From Empedobacter stercoris (GTDB lineage Bacteria; Bacteroidota; Bacteroidia; Flavobacteriales; Weeksellaceae), in assembly GCF_965137335.1 (NCBI RefSeq), contig NZ_CBCRZD010000036.1: a stretch of 20,905 bases of DNA. The stretch is one strand, 5' to 3'. The translations under genes were made by a program, and so were the position numbers. Of the stretch, positions 15,392 to 20,905 are shown piece after piece; positions within the stretch are counted from its first letter, which is position 1; every line of letters begins with the position of its first letter. Under the pieces are notes generated by a model that had not been told where the DNA came from, did not search any database, and worked only from the letters and a program-made list of their open reading frames with translations.

Positions 15392-16807
15392 ATGGATTGT
15401 ATTTCAGTATTTGATATGCTCAAAATTGGCGTAGGTCCTTCAAGTTCTCATACTTTAGGTCCTTGGCGAGCAGCAGAAGCTTTTCTGAAAGAGTTAGATG
15501 AGGCTTCAATTTTCAATAAAATTACCCGTATTCGCGTAGATTTGTACGGTTCTTTATCCTTAACAGGAAAAGGACATGCAACAGATTTTGCGGTTATGTT
15601 AGGATTGAGTGGCGCAGATCCTGAATACATTCCTGTTGATGATATTTCAACAATAATCAATACAATTAACAGTGAAAAACAATTAAATTTTGGAAACCGA
15701 TTTTTAATTGATTTTGATCCCAAAACAGATATTGTTTTTAATAGAGAGTTTTTAGATTTTCATGCAAATGGAATGATGTTTACTGCCTTTTATGAGAATG
15801 AAGAATTTACCTCTACATTCTATTCGATAGGAGGTGGATTTATAACAAAAGAAAACGAAGAATCAATTAATGCAGATGTAACATGTGCATTTCCATTTTT
15901 ATTTAATACATCAACAGAGCTTTTAGCATTTTGTGATAAAGAAAATAAAACAATTTCACAAATCATGTTCGAAAATGAGAAAACACTTCGAACAGAAGAT
16001 GAAATTCATCACGAATTAATGCGTGTTTGGAATACAATGTTAGAATGTATGTATATAGGATGTCACACAGAAGGTACATTGCCAGGCGGATTGAATGTAA
16101 AACGTCGTGCGTATGACATGCACAATAATCTGATTGGAACAACTCCTTATTCTAATCCACAAGAATGGATTACATCTATTCGGAAAACCAAAGTATATTT
16201 TCGTCAAATTCTGAAATGGGTAAGTTGTTTCGCACTTGCAGTGAATGAGGTCAATGCCTCGTTAGGTAGAGTGGTAACAGCACCAACAAATGGAAGTGCA
16301 GGAGTAATTCCTGCTGTATTGATGTATTATTTGGTGATCGAAAATCACAAAGCGGGACAAAAAGAAATTGAACAATTTTTAACAACAGCAGGTGTTATTG
16401 GATCTATTTTTAAGAAGGGTGCTACCATTTCTGCCGCGATGGGAGGTTGTCAAGCTGAAATTGGAGTGTCATCTGCAATGGCAGCAGGTGCTTTGTGCGA
16501 ATTAATGGGAGGAAGTCCTGCACAAGTGACTATTGCAGCTGAAATTGCGATGGAACATCACTTGGGGTTAACTTGCGATCCAATAGGAGGGTTGGTACAA
16601 ATACCTTGTATTGAACGCAATACAATGGGAGCAATTAAAGCGATAAATGCTGCTGAATTGGCATTGGATACAGATCCTTTAAATGCAAAAGTACCTTTAG
16701 ACAAGGTTGTAAATACAATGTGGGAAACTGCAAAAGATATGAATAATAAATACAAAGAAACTTCTGAAGGAGGCTTAGCAGTTGCTGTGAATATTGCAGA
16801 TTGTTAA
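15392..16807 (+). CDS. sdaA: L-serine ammonia-lyase, single-chain iron-sulfur type
   Basis: This enzyme deaminates L-serine to pyruvate and ammonia using a [4Fe-4S] cluster instead of pyridoxal phosphate. The 471 residues cover both the beta domain (N-terminal, with GVGPSSSHTLGPWRAAE at 13-29) and the catalytic alpha domain (about 190-471). Cluster cysteines are C353 (MGGCQAEIG), C395 (LTCDPIGG) and C406 (QIPCIERN). The last residue, C471, fits the known tail-in-mouth arrangement, in which a C-terminal cysteine caps the fourth iron until substrate displaces it. Conserved TAPTNGSAGVIPAV is at 296-309. The gene stands alone between the Lrp-operon terminator and the helicase leader. Lrp-type regulators often control serine deaminases, so the upstream Lrp gene is a plausible regulator. 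Confidence 0.96.
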   Translation: MDCISVFDMLKIGVGPSSSHTLGPWRAAEAFLKELDEASIFNKITRIRVDLYGSLSLTGKGHATDFAVMLGLSGADPEYIPVDDISTIINTINSEKQLNFGNRFLIDFDPKTDIVFNREFLDFHANGMMFTAFYENEEFTSTFYSIGGGFITKENEESINADVTCAFPFLFNTSTELLAFCDKENKTISQIMFENEKTLRTEDEIHHELMRVWNTMLECMYIGCHTEGTLPGGLNVKRRAYDMHNNLIGTTPYSNPQEWITSIRKTKVYFRQILKWVSCFALAVNEVNASLGRVVTAPTNGSAGVIPAVLMYYLVIENHKAGQKEIEQFLTTAGVIGSIFKKGATISAAMGGCQAEIGVSSAMAAGALCELMGGSPAQVTIAAEIAMEHHLGLTCDPIGGLVQIPCIERNTMGAIKAINAAELALDTDPLNAKVPLDKVVNTMWETAKDMNNKYKETSEGGLAVAVNIADC

Positions 16808-16870
16808 TAAAGTATTTATATTCAATTAAATAAAGAATAGTGTGTAATTTGTAAGGATTGTGAAAGTGTG

Positions 16871-16901
16871 TTGTGTGTTTCAAAAAAAATCCTTACATTT
16901 G
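16871..16901 (+). promoter_or_regulatory. Bacteroidota-type promoter of the helicase gene
   Basis: TTG at 16871-16873, a 20-base spacer, and TACATTTG at 16894-16901 match both consensus elements. The implied start near 16908 gives a leader of about 165 bases before the helicase ATG, long for this genome style. Confidence 0.65.
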
Positions 16902-16907
16902 CACAGC

Positions 16908-17072
16908 CTTTTAGAATTAAGGTACGGATGTTAAAGAATATTCATTTAGGGATTTTTTAGGCTGCTCAGCCATTTAATTTTATTCTTTCATATCTGTTGG
17001 TTATAATAATTTAAAAATAAAAACCGGATATGAAATATAAATGAATTTCAATATCACGGTATCGTATCTAAC
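16908..17072 (+). promoter_or_regulatory. Long structured leader of the DEAD-box helicase gene
   Basis: The leader can form competing hairpins. Structure A pairs 16986-16994 with 17027-17035 (9 bp, no mismatch), reinforced by GGTT 16999-17002 with AACC 17022-17025. Structure B pairs CCG-GATAT-GAAAT (17024-17036) with ATTTC-ATATC-CGG (17045-17059), 13 bp with two single-A bulges and an 8-base loop, ending 13 bases before the start codon. A and B share 17027-17035 and cannot coexist. Also, 16933-16939 can pair with 16982-16988 around a small GGCTGCTCAGCC hairpin (16961-16972). Regulation of helicase translation, for example by temperature or by the helicase itself, is an inference; E. coli csdA/deaD also has a long regulated leader. 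Confidence 0.5.
16928..16960 (+). CDS. Possible leader peptide ORF, 10 codons
   Basis: ATG at 16928 opens a frame encoding MLKNIHLGIF with a TAG stop at 16958-16960, directly before the GGCTGCTCAGCC hairpin. It has no clear ribosome-binding sequence and no amino-acid bias typical of classical attenuators. It may be chance. Confidence 0.15.
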   Translation: MLKNIHLGIF

Positions 17073-17076
17073 ATGA
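17041..17076 (+). CDS. Possible leader peptide ORF overlapping the helicase start
   Basis: ATG at 17041 lies in the loop of leader hairpin B and encodes MNFNITVSYLT. Its TGA (17074-17076) overlaps the helicase ATG (17073-17075) as ATGA, the usual form of translational coupling. It is itself overlapped in the same way by a four-codon ORF (17030-17044, MKYK). Translation is unproven. Confidence 0.22.
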   Translation: MNFNITVSYLT

Positions 17077-18962
17077 TTACATTCAAAGAATTAGGACTTC
17101 AAGAAGAACTCCTAACTGCAATTGAGAAAATGGGCTTCGTTAACCCTTCTCCAATTCAAGAAAAAGCTATTCCTCAAATCCTTTCATCAGACCAAGATGT
17201 TATAGCATTGGCGCAAACAGGTACAGGAAAAACTGCAGCATTCGGGCTTCCGATTTTAAATCAATTAGACAATAGTTCAAAATCAGTTCAGGCAATTATT
17301 TTATGTCCAACTCGTGAGTTATGTTTACAAATCGCAAAAGAAATCGAAACTTTTGCAGCTGATACACGAGGAGTACGTGTACAAGCAGTTTATGGTGGAG
17401 CTGATATCGTTAAACAAATTAGAGGATTAAAAGATAATCCACAAATCGTTGTAGGAACACCAGGTCGTACAATGGATTTAATTAAACGTGGTGCATTAAA
17501 AATTAATGACATTACGTGGACAGTTTTAGATGAAGCTGATGAGATGTTGAACATGGGATTCCGTGACGAAATCGATTCAATTTTAGAAACTACTCCAGAA
17601 GAAAAACAAACTTTATTGTTCTCAGCTACAATGCCTTCAGAGGTTCGTCGTATCGCTTCAGAATATATGCACAATCCAGTTGAGATTGCTGTTAGTAAAG
17701 TAAATACTACCTCAAAAAATATCGAGCACCACGTTTATTTAGTACGTTCATCAGATCGTTACTTAGCTTTAAAACGTTTGGCCGATTATTACCCAAATAT
17801 TTATGGTATCGTTTTCTGTAGAACACGTCGCGAAGCGAAAGATGTAGCAGATAAATTGATGCAAGATGGTTATAATGCAGATGCATTACACGGAGATTTA
17901 TCACAATCACAACGTGATCACGTGATGGAAAAATTCCGTAACCAAAACATTCAAATTCTTGTAGCAACAGACGTTGCAGCTCGTGGAATTGATGTTAATG
18001 AGTTGACACATGTTATCAACTTCAACTTACCAGATGATCCAGAAGTTTATGTTCACCGTTCAGGTCGTACAGGTCGTGCAGGAAACAAAGGGATATCTAT
18101 TATTATTTCAGGTGGACGTGAAGCACGTAAAATTAGAGATTTAGAAAAATTAATTGCTTCTAAAATCGAGCCTAAAAACGTTCCAACTGGTGCAGAAATT
18201 TGTGAAAAACGTTTAATTTCTTTAATTGACAAAATCGAAAATATCGAAGTTGATGAAGAGTTAATCGAGCCTTACATGGAAACTGTAAACGAAAAATTAG
18301 CTGATATTGATCGTGATACTTTATTGAAACGTTTCTTAACAGTAGAATTTAATTCGTTCTTAGAATATTACAAAAATACGAAAGACATCACTCCAGAAGG
18401 TGATCGTGGTGATAGAAGTGATCGTTCTTCTAATCGTCGTGGAGGTCGTGATTTCTCAAGATTCTTCATTAACATTGGACAAAAACACAACTTACGTGTT
18501 CCAAACTTAATTGGATTAATCAACGAACAAACACGTAATCGTAACATCGAAATTGGAAAAATTGAAATTTTACGTAATTTCTCTTTCTTCGAAGTAGATA
18601 CACAATTCGAATCATTAGTTTTAGAATCTTTCAAAGATGCACAACGTGATGGAGTTGATTTAGATGTTCAAATCTCTAAACCAGAACCAAGACGTGGTGA
18701 CGGTGAGCGTCGTGGAGGCGGAGATCGTCGTCGTAATGGCGGAGGAGATTCTCGTGGACGTGGTTTTAACAGTCGTCGTGACTCTGATCGTGAAAGAAGC
18801 GGTGGAGACCGTGGTGGTTTCCGTGGAGGAGATCGCGATAGAGGAGGTTACCGAGGAGGAGACCGTGATCGTGATAGCCGTGACAGTAAAGGAGGAGATC
18901 GTGGTGGTTACCGCGGTGGAGACCGTAACAGAACGGGAAGTTCAAGAAGAGGTAGAGGTTAA
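17073..18962 (+). CDS. DEAD-box RNA helicase with DbpA-like domain and Arg-Gly tail
   Basis: This 629-residue ATP-dependent RNA helicase is of the CsdA/DeaD type, which unwinds short RNA duplexes in ribosome assembly, mRNA decay and cold adaptation. Helicase motifs appear in order: Q-motif GFVNPSPIQ (21-29), Walker A AQTGTGKT (47-54), PTRE (79-82), TPGR (129-132), DEAD (153-156), SAT (184-186), ATDVAARGID (298-307) and HRSGRTGRAG (328-337). A linker with charged residues leads to a DbpA-like RNA-binding fold at about 461-535 (FSRFFINIGQKHNL...). Residues 540-629 are an Arg/Gly/Asp-rich tail with RGGYRGGDR-type repeats, expected to bind RNA and possibly to drive condensate formation. ATG 17073 precedes ITFKELGL, the normal family start. 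Regulation by the long leader is likely. Confidence 0.95.
   Translation: MITFKELGLQEELLTAIEKMGFVNPSPIQEKAIPQILSSDQDVIALAQTGTGKTAAFGLPILNQLDNSSKSVQAIILCPTRELCLQIAKEIETFAADTRGVRVQAVYGGADIVKQIRGLKDNPQIVVGTPGRTMDLIKRGALKINDITWTVLDEADEMLNMGFRDEIDSILETTPEEKQTLLFSATMPSEVRRIASEYMHNPVEIAVSKVNTTSKNIEHHVYLVRSSDRYLALKRLADYYPNIYGIVFCRTRREAKDVADKLMQDGYNADALHGDLSQSQRDHVMEKFRNQNIQILVATDVAARGIDVNELTHVINFNLPDDPEVYVHRSGRTGRAGNKGISIIISGGREARKIRDLEKLIASKIEPKNVPTGAEICEKRLISLIDKIENIEVDEELIEPYMETVNEKLADIDRDTLLKRFLTVEFNSFLEYYKNTKDITPEGDRGDRSDRSSNRRGGRDFSRFFINIGQKHNLRVPNLIGLINEQTRNRNIEIGKIEILRNFSFFEVDTQFESLVLESFKDAQRDGVDLDVQISKPEPRRGDGERRGGGDRRRNGGGDSRGRGFNSRRDSDRERSGGDRGGFRGGDRDRGGYRGGDRDRDSRDSKGGDRGGYRGGDRNRTGSSRRGRG
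18718..18950 (+). repeat. Degenerate tandem repeats coding the Arg-Gly tail
   Basis: Units such as GGAGGAGACCGTGATCGT and GGTGGTTACCGCGGTGGA recur with synonymous changes and encode GGDR, RGGYRGGDR and related motifs. The stretch is visibly richer in G and C than its surroundings because Arg and Gly codons dominate. It also explains long but meaningless open frames on other frames. It is part of the helicase gene, not a separate element. Confidence 0.75.
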
Positions 18963-18984
18963 TATTTCTCAAAAAATAACAACT

Positions 18985-19018
18985 AAAAAGGATGATTTTT
19001 TTAAATCATCCTTTTTTT
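18985..19018 (+). terminator. Intrinsic terminator of the helicase gene
   Basis: A 14-bp stem (18985-18998 with 19003-19016, TTTT loop) ends in a T-run. It starts 22 bases after the helicase stop. Confidence 0.92.
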
Positions 19019-19028
19019 GTGCTTAAAA

Positions 19029-19061
19029 TTTGTATTTGAATTGATAATTTTTCTATATTTA
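19029..19061 (+). promoter_or_regulatory. Candidate promoter of the acyl-CoA synthetase gene
   Basis: TTTG at 19029-19032 and TATATTTA at 19054-19061 are 21 bases apart; the -7 box has one mismatch. It lies between the helicase terminator and the ATG at 19079, where a promoter is needed. Confidence 0.35.
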
Positions 19062-19078
19062 TTCAAAACCACAAATAA

Positions 19079-20776
19079 ATGACAGTACAAGAATTGTTTA
19101 ATTCTATTCGAGCTTCTATCGAACAAGAGAATTATGCGCAGTTAAAAGAAATTAAAATTTTTAAACCAGAAAAATTTAATTGGGTTCGAGACATTTTCGA
19201 AACGTATAATGTTACTCAATTAGGTGAGCAAAAAGGATTGATTTGGAAGTACAATAATCAACGAGAAGATTATACGTTTCAAGATTTATCTATTAAGTAC
19301 AATCAATTTTTAAATTATTTACGTAACAAAGGTATTGTAGAAGGGGACAAAATGTTTTCTCAAGTTCCTTTATTACCAATTACTTGGATTGGCTATCTGG
19401 CATCAATCAAAGGTGGATTGGTTATTATTCCAGCGGCTACAACGTTAGAAGCACGTGATTTAACTTTCCGTTTTGAATCATCATTTCCAGAAGTGGCATT
19501 GGCTGATCAAGCGAATGCTAATAAAATAGATGAAGCAGAAGCAAAATTTGAGCAGAAAATCAAAGTTAAATTAATTACGGAGGGAGAAAGAGAAGGATGG
19601 ATAAATATCAACGATTTATGGAATGAATCACCTGAAGCCGAAGCTGCCGATACTAAAGCAGACGATGATTTGTTTTATTTCTTTACTTCTGGTACAACTG
19701 GAATGCCAAAAGTGGTGGTGCACACGCATTACACTTATCCGCTTGGAGGCTTTACAACCTCTTCTTGGGTTGGAATGAAACAAGGTGATTTACATTACAA
19801 TATATCACAACCTGGATGGGCTAAATTCTTTTGGAGTAGTTTCTTTGCTCCTTGGAATATGGGGGCTACAATTTTAGGATATCATGCAGATAAATTTGTT
19901 CCAAAGGAACAATTACAAACAATTCAGGATTTAGGTGTGACAACATTTTGCGCACCACCAACTGCTTTGCGTGTATTAATTTTAGAAGATTTAAAAAATT
20001 ATCATTTCAAACTTCGTCAATGTGTTGCGGCAGGCGAACCGCTTAATCCAGAGATTATAGATGTTTGGAAAGAAGGCACAGGCATAACAATTCGAGATGG
20101 ATATGGACAATCGGAATCTACAGCTATGATTGCCAACTTACCTAACGAAAATATAAAATATGGTTCGATGGGTAAACCTGCTTTTTTATATGAAATTGTA
20201 ATTGCAGATGACAATGGAAATATAGTACAAGATTGTGAAGAAGGAAATATCTGTGTTGTGTACAACGAAGAAAGCATTAATGGAATTTTTAAAACATATC
20301 TTATTCAGAAAGATAAGATGTCAAAAGTTTTTAAGCATGGATTATATTATACAGGAGATAAAGCGTACAAAGACGAAGATGGCTATGTATGGTTTGTTGG
20401 GCGTGATGACGATGTGATAAAAGCATCAGATTTTAGAGTTGGACCATTTGAAGTAGAAAGTGCGTTATTAGAACATGATGCGATTATGGAAGCTGCTGTT
20501 GTAGCAAGTCCACACGAATTGCGAAGTAATGCAGTGAAAGCGTTTGTTATTTTAGCCCCAGGGTATGAAGCTTCGGAAGAATTAGCGAAAGATATTTTCA
20601 GGTATACGGAAGAACATTTAGCACGTTACAAAATTCCTCGAATTGTCCAATTTGTTGAATCATTACCCAAAACAATTTCAGGTAAAATACGTCGCGTAGA
20701 ATTACGAAACCAAGAAGCGAAGGATAAACAAGATAAAATTAAAATTCTAAACGAGTATTTCCATGAGAAATATTAA
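19079..20776 (+). CDS. AMP-forming acyl-CoA synthetase, medium-chain (ACSM-like) type
   Basis: This 565-residue cytoplasmic enzyme activates a carboxylic acid with ATP to an acyl-adenylate and then forms the CoA thioester. Adenylation signatures are present: FFTSGTTGMPK (201-211) for ATP binding, DGYGQSES (340-347), YYTGD (423-427), GRDDDVIKASDFRVGPFEVES (441-461), and the catalytic C-terminal lysine K536 in PKTISGKIRR. The SQPGWAKFFWSSFFAPWNMGA stretch (243-263) resembles medium-chain acyl-CoA synthetases more than acetyl-CoA synthetase. The natural acid (medium-chain, branched or aromatic) is not determined by sequence alone. It forms a single-gene unit between two terminators. Confidence 0.92.
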   Translation: MTVQELFNSIRASIEQENYAQLKEIKIFKPEKFNWVRDIFETYNVTQLGEQKGLIWKYNNQREDYTFQDLSIKYNQFLNYLRNKGIVEGDKMFSQVPLLPITWIGYLASIKGGLVIIPAATTLEARDLTFRFESSFPEVALADQANANKIDEAEAKFEQKIKVKLITEGEREGWININDLWNESPEAEAADTKADDDLFYFFTSGTTGMPKVVVHTHYTYPLGGFTTSSWVGMKQGDLHYNISQPGWAKFFWSSFFAPWNMGATILGYHADKFVPKEQLQTIQDLGVTTFCAPPTALRVLILEDLKNYHFKLRQCVAAGEPLNPEIIDVWKEGTGITIRDGYGQSESTAMIANLPNENIKYGSMGKPAFLYEIVIADDNGNIVQDCEEGNICVVYNEESINGIFKTYLIQKDKMSKVFKHGLYYTGDKAYKDEDGYVWFVGRDDDVIKASDFRVGPFEVESALLEHDAIMEAAVVASPHELRSNAVKAFVILAPGYEASEELAKDIFRYTEEHLARYKIPRIVQFVESLPKTISGKIRRVELRNQEAKDKQDKIKILNEYFHEKY

Positions 20777-20807
20777 TAGAGCTTAAATTTATCGCATAAA
20801 AAAAATG

Positions 20808-20845
20808 AAGCCGTCTCAATATTAAAATTTGAGGCGGTTTTTTTT
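20808..20845 (+). terminator. Intrinsic terminator of the acyl-CoA synthetase gene
   Basis: A 12-bp stem with two G-T wobbles (20808-20819 with 20829-20840) is followed by T residues to 20845. The last 60 bases of the window contain no supported gene; the final ATG at 20903 may or may not begin one. Confidence 0.85.
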
Positions 20846-20905
20846 ATTTGAATTAATTTCCAATAAAATTTCATCATTTTAGAAAAGGGTAAAATTGCCC
20901 TTATG

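Noticed and set aside
18718..18950. Regular repeats suggestive of a CRISPR array
   Set aside because: The repeats are in frame, of uneven length, coding for a typical RGG tail, without unique spacers or cas genes.
18664..19026. Open frames on both strands over the helicase tail
   Set aside because: They give Val/Glu-rich or His/Leu-rich low-complexity products, a by-product of the Arg-Gly repeat codons, and lie wholly or mostly inside a clear helicase gene; one even runs through its terminator.
20776..20876. Short minus-strand frame of about 34 codons beginning near 20876
   Set aside because: It runs straight through the acyl-CoA synthetase terminator and encodes a low-complexity A/T-driven peptide.
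20846..20905. Possible new gene starting at the final ATG (20903)
   Set aside because: Only one codon is visible and no convincing promoter precedes it, so it cannot be supported.
1..20905. Mobile element, defence island or biosynthetic cluster
   Set aside because: No transposase, integrase, nuclease pair, target-site duplications or unusual gene density is seen; gene content and base use are those of a core chromosome.

Overview
The window looks like an ordinary chromosomal stretch from a low-GC member of the Bacteroidota, order Flavobacteriales, most likely the Weeksellaceae/Empedobacter-Chryseobacterium side. The reasons are the strong AT bias, promoters of the Bacteroidota type (TTG or TTTG, about 19-21 nt, then TAnnTTTG), signal peptides ending in 'xxAQ', near-absence of Shine-Dalgarno sequences, and protein sequences that resemble flavobacterial homologues. 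The genus is inferred from general resemblance, not from a search. I see 16 protein-coding genes. I see no tRNA, rRNA, insertion sequence, phage gene, CRISPR array or recognisable defence or biosynthetic cluster.

Layout. (1) 1-2130: a secreted NPP-type phosphodiesterase (+) converges on a TlpA-like thioredoxin lipoprotein (-), with one shared bidirectional terminator. (2) 2281-6347: a tight co-directional cluster, queA - rlmN - unknown secreted protein - long-chain polyprenyl diphosphate synthase, with gaps of 7-11 nt; two of the four genes start with TTG. (3) 6436-8612 (minus): a small secreted protein on its own, then tsaD-rsmE overlapping by one base. (4) 8676-13271: a very large tamB-type gene, divergent from tsaD and also starting with TTG. 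(5) 13484-15180: an Lrp/AsnC regulator, a NrtR-like Nudix-fold regulator with a degraded Nudix box, and a four-helix membrane protein, closed by a clear terminator. (6) 15392-16807: single-chain iron-sulfur L-serine ammonia-lyase. (7) 17073-18962: a CsdA/DeaD-like DEAD-box RNA helicase with an Arg-Gly-rich tail and an unusually long, structured leader. (8) 19079-20776: a medium-chain-type acyl-CoA synthetase.

Functional links are mostly those of core housekeeping. QueA, RlmN, TsaD and RsmE all modify tRNA or rRNA, and the DEAD-box helicase remodels RNA, so five of 16 genes serve translation. TamB, the polyprenyl synthase, the lipoprotein and the secreted proteins serve the envelope and quinone supply.

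I do not find a clearly new multi-gene system. The strongest candidate for something undescribed is the helicase leader (about 16908-17072). Its segment 17027-17035 can pair with either of two partners, giving mutually exclusive hairpins. The same leader carries a chain of short ORFs joined by ATGA overlaps that ends exactly on the helicase start codon. Other points worth a look are a 28-base perfect GC-cored palindrome at 39-66, a 21-bp perfect stem without U-tracts at 6376-6422, the cluster of TTG starts, and the regulator/membrane-protein cassette.
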